This document shows, piece by piece, positions 21,531-32,374 of a stretch of 64,000 bases of DNA. The notes under the pieces are model-generated. The model was not told where the DNA came from. It saw only the letters and a list, made by a program, of their open reading frames with translations, and searched no databases. Source of the DNA: Chinchilla lanigera (lineage: Eukaryota > Chordata > Mammalia > Rodentia > Chinchillidae); assembly GCF_000276665.1 (NCBI RefSeq), contig NW_004955487.1, positions 9,305,752 to 9,369,751 on the forward strand. Direction: 5' to 3'. Numbering within the stretch: position 1 is the first letter of the stretch; each line of letters starts with the position of its first letter. A program made the translations under genes and the position numbers.

Positions 21531-22419
21531 TGAACACCTCATAAGAGCCAGGCTTCCCTCTAGACAGCCTCACAGGGCCGGGCCAGGAAGGCCGTGGTTC
21601 CCCGCGGGTGGAGGGCATTAGTGCCATGGGATACAGAGGAGAAAGGCACAAAGGTTCTGCTCCTGCCGTAGTGAACTCTTCTGCTGCAAGACAAGCTGCC
21701 GTGGGTGCTGGCATTTCGGAAGAGACTGTGCTTCAGTGGAAGGGGAGGCTGGCAATTTCAATTGCTGTGCTCCCTTCTCCTTTGGTGCGGGAAGGAAAGG
21801 AAGCTGAAGAGTTGAAACATGGTCCCAGCTAACGGCTTGTGGAGTGGTTCCAATACCAGTGCCCAACACAGTATCAGAAATTAAATCATATCTAATTGTA
21901 CTATGCACTTGGAATAAAGAGTGTGTAGACCACTCCTTGGTCAGTCTTAGGGGGTTTCGCTGAATGACCTTGGAGGGCTCCTGATCCCAGTAAAAGTGAA
22001 TATTTTAGTTGCATGATTTTAGTAGAACAAGGATGGTGAAGTTTTCAGAGCTTTCAATGATAACAAACAGCCCACTGCAGCACCGTGCCATAGGTTCGCC
22101 ACCACTGTCACAGGCCATACCTGAATACTAGGCACGCAGAAGGACTAAGCCCCAGCTTGGCTCCAGGAGCTCATGGTTGAAAGGAGGGCAGACAGACAAG
22201 AGGACCCCTTGCCCAAAGTCTGGGCTTCATCCTTCACATTTCAATTATACAGGAAAACCAAAAAGTTCACCACCGGCACTTTCTGGTACCCCATGGGGGG
22301 CGGGGCACGGGACGGCTGTATCCAGAGGCCACGTGTGGATAGTAGGGCTCTGGGACTATGTTGCTTCCCTGGCAAGACCTTGGCAGTTGGGATAGGGTAG
22401 GGCTCTTGAGAGAAGTTAT
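21531..22419. other. Unique DNA, nothing recognised
   Basis: Mixed composition. The part 21960-22140 is non-repetitive and AT-richer. No gene or repeat family supported. Confidence 0.4.
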
Positions 22420-22706
22420 CCCCAGTAGTCCGGGTCTTCTTGGTATAATCTCTGAGCCCTTGGCAGTGACAGTGGGATGCGTTGGGTCATGGGCAGAGCG
22501 GATGTGAGGAGGGGAGACGGGAGGGGTGCCTGGCCAGTAGCGGGGTCACGATGCCAGAAGAGACCCGGCGACAGTACCTGCGCAGCCCAATAGCATTTGG
22601 CTTTGCCCAAGGAGAGCGACAGCAGAACATGAGCCCATAAACCTGTGTCTTGAAGCCAAGTGTGTGATAGTTGGTCACAAGAACAAAAGAAACCTAGCAC
22701 GGGCAC
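22420..22706 (+). repeat. Possible old MaLR-type LTR fragment
   Basis: The stretch gaacatgagcccataaacct followed by gttggtcacaagaacaaaag resembles the 3' part of a sense MaLR LTR (pattern: gagccaaataaacct ... ttacagcaatagaaaa). Left boundary is a guess. Confidence 0.35.
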
Positions 22707-22764
22707 ATGTGGGATGGCTGGTGGGCGATCCAGGCTTGGCAGACACCTGCCCACTCTATGCGGT

Positions 22765-23082
22765 TGTCTTGGTTACTTTTCTCTCATTGTTGGGACAAAA
22801 TACCTGACACCCAAAATTAAGGAAGGAAAGGTTTATTTCACTTACAGTTTGTGGAGGTTTCAGTCCATACTTGGCAGATTACAAGGCAGAGTGGCACATG
22901 GCAGAGAGCTACAGCTCATGGCGGCAGAACACAGCAAAGCAACAAACACCCACAAGGGTGGAATGGCGGAGGAATGGCCGCAAGCACCCTCTAGCTCTCA
23001 CACCCATAATCAATCAAACTCTAAAAGCCTGCCCCATGACCGCATGAAGCTTTGGGGGGACACCCAGACACAAACCATAACA
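22765..23082 (-). mobile_element. MaLR-type element: 3' LTR
   Basis: Minus-strand LTR running from TGTTATGGTTTG (23082) to an end of AACCAAGACA (22765), with a TG...CA boundary. An AATAAA signal is seen as its reverse complement in ggtttatttcac near 22829. It is about 96% similar by eye to the LTR at 24014, differing mainly by a short indel near the U5 end and about a dozen substitutions. Confidence 0.9.
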
Positions 23083-24013
23083 TTCCACCCCTGACCCCCC
23101 AAAGACTCATACCCATCCCTTTATACAAATAGCATTTAGTCCATCTGCAAGAGTTGCCAAAGTCCTAACAGTTTCAACATTGCTGACGAGTTTAAGTCCC
23201 AAGTCTCCTCCAAGATGTAAGGCAAACTCTTAGCTGTGAGCCCCAGTACAAATGAAAAGTTAAACACTTCCAACATTCAATGGCACAAAATAAGCAGTAC
23301 CATTCCAAAAGGTACAAACAGGGGGACACAGAGCATTGGGACCAAAACAAGTCCAAAATCCAGTAGAGCTAAAGTTATGTCCTGTAATTCCATGACCAGC
23401 ATCTGAAGCAATCTGTGGCACATTGTGAGCTCCAACGGGCTTGCATGAGTCCACCCCTATGGCATTTCTGGTGGTTACAGCTTCCACAGCTTTACTGGAG
23501 CTTTCTTTCTGGCCAAACTCACAACATTTTAAATCATCCTGCTGGGCTCTTTGTTCTTGATTCTCAATATAAATCTGGCTAAGAGCCCCCAACAATAGCC
23601 ATGCCACTGCCCCAATGTTTGACTGCCTGGATATTTCTTTTGCCAGATTAATCAGCCCACTGCCACCCTTAATCTCAGTCTTGGGCAAAGTCTCTGGACA
23701 TGAGCAAAATGCAGACAAACTCTCTACCAAGCCATAACACACATCATCTGGAATCCAACAACCAATGAAGTCCTTCTTCCCAGCAGAAACCTCCTGAACT
23801 TGGTCTTTACTGGCACTATTTCTATCAGTCTTCTGGGCTTCTGAGCTCTGACTAGAATCTCCCAGACAGAACAGCTGAAAGTGTTCTAGCGCTTCTCTTT
23901 CAGGTGACAACTCCGAATCTTTCCAAACTCTTTCCACAAGCCATTTCCAAAGGCTCTTGAACCACATGGTCAGATATAGTCACAGCAACGACCCCACTCC
24001 TGGTACCAAATTC
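23083..24013 (-). mobile_element. MaLR-type element: internal region
   Basis: Sits between two direct LTRs. Next to the 5' LTR (minus strand) the bases 23994-24008 are the reverse complement of tggtaccaggagtgg, a tRNA-Leu-type primer-binding site as used by ERVL/MaLR elements. Next to the 3' LTR, 23083-23105 is the reverse complement of a polypurine tract (ggggggtcaggggtgg). One frame stays open from 23967 to 23260 (235 codons); it starts inside the leader and shows no gag, protease or polymerase motif I can name. The short length without polymerase indicates a non-autonomous element dependent on another ERV for its enzymes. Confidence 0.85.
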
Positions 24014-24337
24014 TGTCTTGGTTACTTTTCTCTGAGTTATTTTGCTGGGACAAAATACCTGACACCCAAAATTAAGGAAGGAAAGGTTTATTTCACTTAC
24101 AGTTTGTGGAGGTTTCAGTCCATACTTGGCAGATTACAAGGCAGAGTGGCACATGGCAGAGAGCTACAGCTCATGGCGGCAGAACACAGCAAAGCAACAA
24201 GCACCCACAAAGGTGGAATGGCAGAGGAATGGCCACAAGCACCCTCTAGCTCTCACACCCATAATCAATCAGAGTCTAAAAGCCTGCCCCATGACTGCTT
24301 GAGGCTTTGGGGGGGGCTACCCAGACACAAACCACCT
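24014..24337 (-). mobile_element. MaLR-type element: 5' LTR
   Basis: Partner of the LTR at 22765. Its outer end lacks the last bases (the counterpart of ccataaca is replaced by ccacctgcca), so the element's extreme 5' terminus is missing or altered and a clean target-site duplication cannot be read. Confidence 0.9.
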
Positions 24338-24340
24338 GCC

Positions 24341-26048
24341 AGCAGGGTGCAATGAAAACTGCAAGGCCCTTGCCACCATGCTTTAGGAGAGGGGATGGAG
24401 AAGTTTGGGGCTGGGGCAGCTCTCAGACCCGTCCTTCACCTGAATCTGGGCTCTGCTCGTTTGGGGAGTGTAGCACTGCTGGGGTCCCAGCTGGGAGCTG
24501 GAGGGAGGGAAGATGAGAGCTCAGCTTATAGAGTGAGTTGGACTCAGCTAAGCACTGATGCCGGGGACCAAGGCTGTGGTGTAACCAAGACGGGGCCATG
24601 TGCAGCTCTGCGTTCAGAGCCCGCAGCTGTCAGGCCATGGTGCACACTTTTAAATGTGCTGAGTCTCCTATTTTGGAAATGACAGCAAATCATCAACACA
24701 CTTTAAATATGGATTGAAAGGATCAGAACTTATTGCCCATGGAAAGTTGGGTTAAGCAAGATTTGTGTCTCACTAGGTAAGCTCCAGGTAAGAGGTTCCC
24801 TAGAGAAAATAAGCTATGCTCCCCACTCCAAGACGAGCATAGTTCTTGGAGTTATGCTGTGAGACATCTGTCTACTTTTTAGTGCATACCTCAGTTTCTT
24901 CCTCCAACCACTGTCTCTCCAGAAAATGGGACTCACATGCTTGCGCAAACTTGGTCATTGGAATGACCCTGAGGGAAGCACTCATGGGCGCTATGATTGT
25001 TTTGCAGACTTACAGGACCCTGGAGATTTTATTCTGGAGCTTCTGTTGTAATCTGCTCCAAATTACTCAGGGTCAAAGATCTGCCTGAATCCAAGACCAT
25101 CAGTTGTATTCTTCCATTCACCACATACAACATGAGACATTCCGAGAGCCATGGTGAAAAGAGCTTGGTGTTGATTAGCTGCAGAATTCAGAACAGGCTA
25201 TGAAACAGATTCCTAGTATTTTGAGAAGAGTTCATTGATTACAAGGAAGTAAATCCAATCTGTCAAGATAGCCTTCTCTTCCATCCTCCAAAATCCAGGA
25301 AGACTAGAACTAAGGATAAAAATCCAGAGAACCTGTCACCTTAACCTACAGCAGCAAGAACAGATAAATAAAAATATTGTGGTCTATAGTGTATTTGACA
25401 TGGAGGAGATGCCAATTCTGAGAGACACTGGAAGCTGTCCTAAGATGTGACCACTGGAAAACTCTTAGGGGGACAGTCCTTAGCTGGTCCCTTGTGGGGC
25501 CCTGAAGATACCTGACTTAGAAATGAGCCCAGGGTGTTGGAGAGAAGTCAGGGCTGCAGCACAGTTTGAGGCAGGACCCATAGAATGCTTTATTCTGAGA
25601 CCATTAACACCACATGATATTAGGTGTGGAAACTCTCACTGAGTATTTAATAATGCTTTTTTCAAGTGACTATTTGTGTACAAGCTCTGTGCAGAGCACA
25701 AAGGACGCACACAGCCTTCTCTTTCTAAGAGGTGTTTCCGTGGCAACTGGTCTCAAGGTAGAACAAGAAGTAATGATAAGCAGTAACTTGGTGGCCATCC
25801 CTTTCATAGCAGTCAGATCGACATTTTGGGTTGGTTCAAATGCTGCCGCTCGCAAAGGTTTTTTTAGCAGCTCTTTGATAGTATTTCACTTGGAAAGACA
25901 TTTGTTCCATTGTTATCACATTAAGATGTAGTTTTCAAAGTATCACCGCACTGGTTTCTTTTACAGACAAGTAAATCACTAAAATGTCATGAAGGCTGAC
26001 ATACTGAAATTCAACCTTGTTACGAACCATAATGTCTTATTTTCATGA
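24341..26048. other. Unique DNA, nothing recognised
   Basis: Mostly non-repetitive. The interval 25580-25960 is AT-rich and complex, possibly constrained non-coding sequence. No exon can be supported. Confidence 0.4.
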
Positions 26049-26108
26049 TGCGCGCATGTGCTCTTGCTTGCACGTGCACGGGTGCGTGCGTGCCCACAAA
26101 CACGCAAG
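26049..26108. repeat. Alternating purine-pyrimidine tract
   Basis: Imperfect run of GC/GT/CA steps (gcgcgcatgtgc, gcacgtgcacgggtgcgtgc), the kind of sequence able to adopt Z-DNA. Confidence 0.6.
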
Positions 26109-27048
26109 ACTTCCTGCTCCTGAAACGATAGATTAAAGATGTCCTGATGTTGCTGACACTAACTCACTGGAGACCATCTGAAATAATAATAATGATCTTT
26201 ACATGAACTGTACATCTGAAGGAGCTTTTTAATCAGATCACTTGTTTCAAAACATGAACGAGAGCCCCTTCCAGTACAGATTCTTCATAAACATGAAAGT
26301 AGAACCGGTTTCCATGGTTCTGTGAGAGCCCCATCGAGGTCAGGAGATGTGATGGGCAATGCGCCATGGAGGAAGGACAGCTGGCTGCAGGGCTGGCTAT
26401 GCCGTGCGACCTCTGTTCCTTGTGTGACTGTGCCCTTCCTGGGCATACACGGCTTGTCTGCTGCCTTCGTCACAGCCCACAATCAGTCATTATCAATATG
26501 AAGAAAGCAGCTACCTGTGCACGGTTTCTGATGACAAATGCAAGCCACCGAGCACTCTGTCCAGGGCTGGGCTGTGCCTGCCCAGAGCCGGCTCGCTCCT
26601 TCTGCCGGTCCACACCGTGTGCGGCTGCTGGTCCACATCTTCCACCAGCACTGACTGCCAGAGGAAGTCCCACAGCCCCCAACTCCCCACACAGTGTCTG
26701 TTGTGAACTTTGTGGGTAGCTTAGGGCTCCTCGTAGTACAGTGTAGTTGTACCTGTTTTTGTGCTATGAAAATTTAACTTCGCATCATGCTCTTTTGGCT
26801 TTCCTTTTTTCTCTACACTTAGTGTTATATTTCATTACTTTTCTATATGGAAGTATTTTATTCAATTTGTTGTGAAATGTTCTGATTGGCTTTTTAAAAA
26901 TGTCCCCAGACTTTTCTTAAATAGAATGACTTTGTGTCATGCTATGATAAAGCTCAGTTAAAGTGTGTTAGGAGCTATGGAGGAGTGGAATTCCATCCTC
27001 AAACTCCAGGTTCTGAATATAAATCATTATAATTGTTAGCTCTACTGA
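26109..27048. other. Unique DNA, nothing recognised
   Basis: AT-rich at both ends, GC-rich at 26340-26700. No repeat or gene recognised. Confidence 0.4.
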
Positions 27049-27071
27049 TTTTTTTTTTTTTTTTTTTTTTT
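27049..27071. repeat. Poly-T run (23)
   Basis: Homopolymer T tract. No SINE body is attached directly; it may be the tail of a decayed minus-strand insertion. Confidence 0.95.
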
Positions 27072-27165
27072 GGCTGCTTGAGAAGAACCACCATCAGTGG
27101 AAATGCCCATTCTCCATAGTATGTGGGTTTATATTCTATGCTTCAATCATATTCACATGGTTGTT

Positions 27166-27297
27166 TATTTACTTATTTATTGGTTTTTTGAGACAGGGTC
27201 TCACTGTGTGGCCCAGACTGGCCTTAAACTTGCAGCCACCCTCCTGCCTCAGCCTCCTAAGTGCTGGATTACAGGTGAGTGCCACCTCACCCAGATA
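27166..27297 (-). repeat. B1-like SINE
   Basis: ttttttgagacagggtctca, ctggccttaaacttgcagcc, ctcctgcctcagcctcctaa and ggattacaggtgagtgccac: reverse complement of a monomeric B1. Confidence 0.9.
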
Positions 27298-28015
27298 CAT
27301 GTTCATTTATGACTGTAGAGATACAAGAAATAACAGACTCGGTTTCTCCTGGCATTGACTCAAAACACAAAGCCCTTCTGTGGCTAAGGGTGTGGCTTTG
27401 CCCATGCAATGTGCCAGCTGTCCTATCCTGCAGCAGATACTCCAAGGGTCACTAGCGTGGCATCCTCTGGCTCAGTACACCACACACACTCTCCCTGGAT
27501 ATGGCTTCAGACCTCTTGGGTGGAGGACTCAGTCCTTTACACTATCCCCACTGCCAAGGCCAGGCACAATTTGGGGTTCTGTAACTTCTGGCTGATTACT
27601 GCTTGAAATTCCATCTCTTTCCTTGGGTCAGTTAGTTTGCTGGAGTTGTGCACAGAACTCAGGGAAACACGCAGTGGTCCGACTTTATCAACCACAGCTG
27701 TAACAGATACACAGAGGAGCAGGAAGATAGGGTGGCCGCCGGGCGGGTAGCTCTTCTGGGTTTTGTTGTAGAGCAGCCAGGACCGGTTGTGTGGACTGCA
27801 TCACCTGGCCCCTGTGGTCAGCTCAACTTTCAACCCTTTCCTCTCCCCAGAGGCTGGGGTGGAGCTACAAGTCCCAACCCTCTAACCCTTACTAGGTCTT
27901 CCTTGTCACCAGTCCCCTCCCGAAGCTGCCTAGGGGTGGGGCCATCAGGCATGTCATTTGTGAGCAAAAGACTCTTCACTCTGACTCCAGTCACCTTCAA
28001 GCTGGCAACTCAGGA
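27298..28015. other. Unique DNA with possible old LTR-like scrap
   Basis: From about 27628 the string tagtttgctggagttgtgca, then cagaactcagggaaacacgc, resembles an ancient mammalian interspersed repeat known from many genomes. I cannot name the family with confidence. Confidence 0.35.
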
Positions 28016-28245
28016 AAAGAGGACAAATCTTCTCAGATGGAGCACAAATGACCAAAAAATACACAAAGAAAATGTTCACTATCACTGGCCACTTGAGAAA
28101 TGCAAATTAAAAGAACACTGAGATTCTATCTCACCCCAGAAAGAATGACTATCACTAAAAAGTCAACCAACAACAAATGCTGGTGAGGCTGCAGGACAGA
28201 GATCTTCTGCACTGTAAGTGCGAATGCTAACCTGTGCAGCCACTG
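28016..28245 (+). mobile_element. LINE-1 ORF2 3' fragment
   Basis: agaaatgcaaattaaaagaa, atgctggtgaggctgcagga and gtgcagccactgtggaatc are decayed forms of the last part of L1 ORF2 (family pattern: gggaaatgcaaatcaaaac ... gtgcagccactatggaaaac). No open frame remains. Confidence 0.8.
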
Positions 28246-28249
28246 TGGA

Positions 28250-28302
28250 ATCAGCCTCCCCAGTGCCAGGCTAGCAGGCACCCACCACCACACTTGGCAC
28301 AT
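28250..28302 (-). repeat. SINE fragment
   Basis: tcagcctccccagtgccagg and cacccaccaccacacttggc are the 5' part of a reverse-complement B1-type SINE joined directly to the L1 fragment. Confidence 0.6.
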
Positions 28303-28346
28303 TTGTATTTCATTTTTTTTACAATGATTTATAATGAATTTGCCTT

Positions 28347-28450
28347 CTGTATTAAGCTGAAAAGTTCTTAAGGGCAGGAAACCTTTTCTTCATTTTCTCA
28401 GTCTCTTTTGCACCTAGTAGATGCAGTAAATGCCTGTTTTACTCGAGGTG
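28347..28450 (+). repeat. MIR/L2-type tail
   Basis: cttaagggcaggaaaccttt, ctagtagatgcagtaaatgc resembles the shared 3' pattern of MIR3/L2 elements (gagggcagggacc ... tagtaggtgctcaataaat). Confidence 0.5.
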
Positions 28451-29353
28451 AAAGTTTGTTTTATCTTTTTTGTCTGCCACGCGTAGACATAACTCATGAA
28501 TTCACCTTGGAAAGCAGTGAAGATGAACCGCAGAATTCAGATTTTCCATTTTAGTGAAGGGTGTGTATCTGGGATGCCAAACTCCCACTTCCAAGGGACG
28601 GGGGCATGGCGCTGTGCAGACAACAAAGGAAGGAAGAGCTCACATAGCGCTCTCTGGAGAGAGGACCAAGACACAGGACTGGGAAAGACCGCTGAGCCAT
28701 TCCTGTAAAGGGTGCGGGCAGCTCTGTGCAAGCTCATCCAGGCTGCAGAGTCAGAGAGGAGGTCTGCCGACATCCACAGCGCCTTCCATGAGCATGCGCG
28801 AGCCACTGCCCAGCGCCAGACCTCCCTGCTCCTGCACGACGACCCTTCCCGCCCACAGGACTGTCATTGTGTGCTCATCAGAGATAATGATTTTGAGTTT
28901 CTGTCCCCGCTGACCTGAGGACAGATGGCCAGCATGAATGCCGTGTTTATCTGGACCCAATCTGCCTCCGATGGGCCTGCTGGTCGAACGGCAGCTGCAC
29001 CTCAGCCCACCCCCCTTTGCTCTGGGCGCTGCCCACGGCGCCTGTGAACCACTGCGGACACCGCCTCTGGGCCCGGCCAGTTCTGCTTGCTTTGCCTGAG
29101 CAGCCGATAAACGTCAGAACTGCTTAGCGCTAATCATTTCAGGTTGGAGGAAAACGACTAGATTTTTGGAAGCACTGTGCAGTTCAAATTGCTACCGGGA
29201 TCATTTTAGACAACAGATCTCTCTGGTGATTGTTTTCTTCATAAGACATGTTTCTCTTAGCATGAAGACTCACTGCAGGGCAGTTTGAATGAACCATTTC
29301 CTCCATGGCTTTAAAAAAGACATTTGGCTACAGTATACTCACAGTAAATTTTA
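28451..29353. other. Unique DNA with possibly conserved patch
   Basis: 29090-29280 is non-repetitive, AT-rich, and bracketed by GC-rich sequence, with CpGs retained (cgataaacgtcag, tagcgctaatcatttc). It could be a regulatory element. No exon supported. Confidence 0.3.
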
Positions 29354-29533
29354 TTTTATTGTTAATTTTGGTGCTGGGGACTGAGCCCCGGGCCTTCACA
29401 CTGAGCTTTTTTATTTTGAGACTGGGTCACGGTATGTCATTCAGTTGCTCAGGTGGGGCTAAAATTTGTGATCCTCCTGCTTCAGCCTCCCAGAGTGCTG
29501 GGATGATAGGTGTGCACCACTGTCCCAGCTACT
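29354..29533 (-). repeat. Dimeric B1+ID SINE with perfect TSD
   Basis: ID half (ggtgctggggactgagcccc, ggccttcacactgagc), linker, reverse-complement B1 half ending agtgctgggatgataggtgt. Flanked by identical 16-mers ctcacagtaaatttta at 29338-29353 and 29534-29549. Confidence 0.92.
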
Positions 29534-29744
29534 CTCACAGTAAATTTTAGAATCAGATTTGTATGAAGGAGTCAAGAAGATCAATTTTGATTTAATTACC
29601 TACTGTATAACTTCGTATGAGGGACTTAAGATTTTGGCAATTGTTAGTTTTTCATTAATTCACTTGATAAAGGAGTTTTACTGCTAAAATTCTACAGCAG
29701 GTGTGTCTAACCCACAGCAGATAGTCAAGTGGCCCCACAAGACG

Positions 29745-29866
29745 GTAAATTTTTTTTGACACAGGCTCTTCCTATATACTTCAGGCTGGACTTGAACTTG
29801 AGGCAATCCACCTGCCTCAGCCTGTTGAGAGCTGGGGTTACAGGCACATGCCACCACTTTTAATGT
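29745..29866 (-). repeat. B1-like SINE
   Basis: ttttttttgacacaggctct, cttgaacttgaggcaatcca and gctggggttacaggcacatg: reverse-complement B1 monomer, fairly diverged. Confidence 0.85.
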
Positions 29867-30309
29867 GACGCCGTGAGCATGGTGATATTTCTCATGACTT
29901 AATTGTCTGGGTCTTGAGCATTGCATGTAGGCAGCCATGGTGCACTACAGAGAAGGACTGGTGCAGTATGGACCGGCCTCAGCCCACCACACGCAGCCCA
30001 ATCCGCACGGTGGGTCAGGCGCTATGTGCACTCAGGTGCAGAAGACGCAGAGACTGCCAGTGGTAGTAACCTGCCCACATGTGTGCACGTGTGTGAAGAC
30101 AGGCATTTGTTGTTACTAAACAGATGTGTGAGTTTTCTTATTGAATTATTAAACTTGGACTTGTGTTATTTTGTAAACTAATAAGTTAAAGTATTAAAAA
30201 TAAAGGAAGCTACATTAGTCATATACATTAACTATATTATATATTTTATTTGTGGCCCAAGACATTTCCTCCTCATTCAGTGTGCCCAGGCAAGCCAAAA
30301 AGTTAGGCA
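29867..30309. other. Unique DNA, AT-rich end
   Basis: 30120-30260 is very AT-rich with an aaaataaagg stretch. No gene recognised. Confidence 0.4.
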
Positions 30310-30412
30310 CTGGCCAGGGGTAGGGTGAATGCCTGTAACCTCAGCACTCCAGGAGGCTGAGGAAGGAGGATCTCAAATTGGAGTCCAATCTGGGCAATTT
30401 ATTGATTTTGCA
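30310..30412 (+). repeat. Dimeric SINE, 5' part, split by LTRs
   Basis: B1 half in sense (tgaatgcctgtaacctcagc, aggaggctgaggaaggagga, tctgggcaatttattgattt). It stops where an LTR begins, and the rest resumes at 31212. Confidence 0.8.
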
Positions 30413-30854
30413 ACTATCATAGTTACTTTTCTTGTTCCTGAGACAAAATATCCAATACCCAAAGTTAAAGAAGGAAAGGTTTTTGTATCTCACAATGTGT
30501 AGAGGTTTCAGTCCATAGGCAGTTGGTTCTGAGGCAGGGCGGCAGAGGGGAATGGCAGAGAAGAAACAGCCCACGGCCGGAAGAAGGCAGCAAAACAGCA
30601 AGCAGTGAAGCAGCAGAAGCAGTAGTCACAGCGAAGCAGAAGTCACCCCGTTAGCTCTTCCAGGCCACCTGCCCTTTGGTTGGTGCCACCCACACCCCGG
30701 TGGGCCTTCCCATCGCCCACACCCAGAACTGTGCTAAACCAATCAGGGGACTAATTTAGCAATCATGCACCCCTCACCCCAGCATTACACACCCTAGATC
30801 CACTCTGAAAAGCCCCACCTATGAGCACAGGAGGCTCTGGGGGACATCTAGAGT
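30413..30854 (-). mobile_element. MaLR-type LTR, older copy
   Basis: catagttacttttcttgttc, aagttaaagaaggaaaggtt and gaggtttcagtccataggca match the family of the LTR at 22765 but in a longer, diverged form containing cccacaccccggtgggcctt and ctaaaccaatcaggggacta. It lies in tandem with the next LTR. Confidence 0.75.
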
Positions 30855-31211
30855 TGTCTTAGTTACTTTTCTCTTGTTGCTGAGACAAAATACCCAATGC
30901 CCAAAATTAAGGAAGGAAAGGTTTATTTAGCTCGCTATTTATGGTAGTGTCAGTCCATACTCGGCCGGCTCCAAGGCAGAGTGGCACATGGCAGAGGGCA
31001 ACAGTTCATGGCAGCTGAAGAGAGCAAAGCAATAAGAACAAAAAGGGAGGAGTGGCGGCAAGCAGCCTCTTTCTCTCCCTTACATTGTATGCAAACTGCC
31101 CACCCTACGGCAAGTGCAGCACTCACATTGGACTATGGCTTAATCGTAAACTCTAAGCCCGCCCCATGACTGCAAGATGACTTGGAGGGACATGCAGATA
31201 CAAACCATAAC
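30855..31211 (-). mobile_element. MaLR-type solo LTR
   Basis: Plus strand runs from tgtcttagttacttttctct to cagatacaaaccataac, the same ends as the LTRs of the element at 22765. It is somewhat longer because of extra sequence near 31070-31140. No internal region is attached. Confidence 0.85.
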
Positions 31212-31316
31212 GAGAGTGATGCTCTGTCTCAAAATTTCAAAATAGAAAGGGATGGGGGGTGTAGCTCAATGTGAAGGCCCTGGGCTCAATCCCTCATACT
31301 ATAAACCAAACCAGAC
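31212..31316 (+). repeat. Dimeric SINE, 3' part
   Basis: Completes the SINE begun at 30310: gagtgatgctctgtctcaaa, a linker, then the ID half gatggggggtgtagctcaat, gtgaaggccctgggctcaat. Confidence 0.85.
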
Positions 31317-31589
31317 CAAGCAGATGGATACCCATGATCGAGAGCAAGACTCAACCTCCGTATGTCAAGACAATTTCCTTGTTTTCAGGGGAAATTGATT
31401 ATCTTTTGAACTTCCAGGGTGGAAAAAAGGGTAATTTGAGTTTAAAAATCCCCGTGAAGTTTTCAGATTCTTTACCTCCCATTAACAAGTTCCCAGCAAT
31501 GACCTTCTCTACAGTATTAGTGTTTTATTTTTGTCAGTGCATGCTTGCAGTACATGATGTTCACCATTCTTGCTTGGCTTGATGCATAC
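31317..31589. other. Unique AT-rich DNA
   Basis: No gene or repeat recognised. It may already include the diverged end of the L1 that follows. Confidence 0.35.
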
Positions 31590-31935
31590 ACATACAGAAC
31601 TTATCTTAATTTATTTTTCATCCCCTGTCCCTTCTTTCCTCTCTTCCTTCATCTCTGAGAAAACTCCATCTCCCTGTTTCCTACTATCTAACCTTTAGCT
31701 TGCTTTTTAGCTGCACTTTGGATTTCTCATAGATGAGAAACCATGTGACATTTAAGCTTGCATGTCTGATTTTTCTCACTTAGCAGTATGGTCTCCAGGT
31801 GCATCCATTTTCCTACATGCTACTTACCTTTATCCTTCTTTCCAGCAAAGCAGCGTTCCATGATGTGCAGACAACACATTTTCTTCATTGTCCATTCACC
31901 TGTTGACGAACATCTCGCAAACCATATTAGAATTT
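31590..31935 (-). mobile_element. LINE-1 3' fragment
   Basis: Minus strand reads gttcgtcaacaggtgaatgg (near 31900), aaaatggatgcacctggaga (near 31800) and ctaagtgagaaaaatcagac, a decayed L1 ORF2 C-terminal region (pattern: gttcatcaacaggtgaatgg ... aaatggatgaaactggag). The part 31590-31740 would be its 3' end. Confidence 0.75.
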
Positions 31936-32204
31936 TAAACCCAGGTCCTGAGTGTGTTGAAATCTCCATTGGGTCATCTTCTTCTCCTCTGCTTCTCCTC
32001 CTGGTCATCACCCTGTGACTCAGAGTGGCTTCCTCAAGCTTCATTCAACATTAAACAAAGTCACTTAAAGCGAAGTCCAGCTGTGGATTCTTCTGGTCAA
32101 TGGCTACTGGTGCTGAGCCCTCCCACCATTTGCATCTCCAGGTTACTAAGCAGACCACCTCCCTCTCTAGCTGCCCATGCTCAGGGACAGCTATTCCTGG
32201 TCCC
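31936..32204. other. Unique DNA, nothing recognised
   Basis: Short spacer between L1 and L2 fragments. Confidence 0.35.
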
Positions 32205-32325
32205 ATACCCCTGCTCCTCCGGCTGGAAATGTACCTCCCCTGTGTGCTTAGGTTCCCTTGCTGCTCCTACCTGAAGTCCTACTTGGGGTGAAGCCCACAG
32301 ACCAACCTGGCTGTATCTCTTGGCT
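32205..32325 (+). repeat. LINE-2 3' fragment
   Basis: ctggaaatgtacctcccctg, ctgctcctacctgaagtcct and ggggtgaagcc are a decayed form of the L2 3' region (cctggaatgcccttcccc ... tgaagccttccctga). Confidence 0.55.
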
Positions 32326-32374
32326 TCATTTTATAAAAATTAGCATACTTCACTATTTTGGACAGTTCTAGATT

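Noticed and set aside
22660..23094. 144-codon plus frame and its near twin at 23957-24355
   Set aside because: Both run antisense through the MaLR-type LTRs; their similarity reflects LTR identity, not a gene pair.
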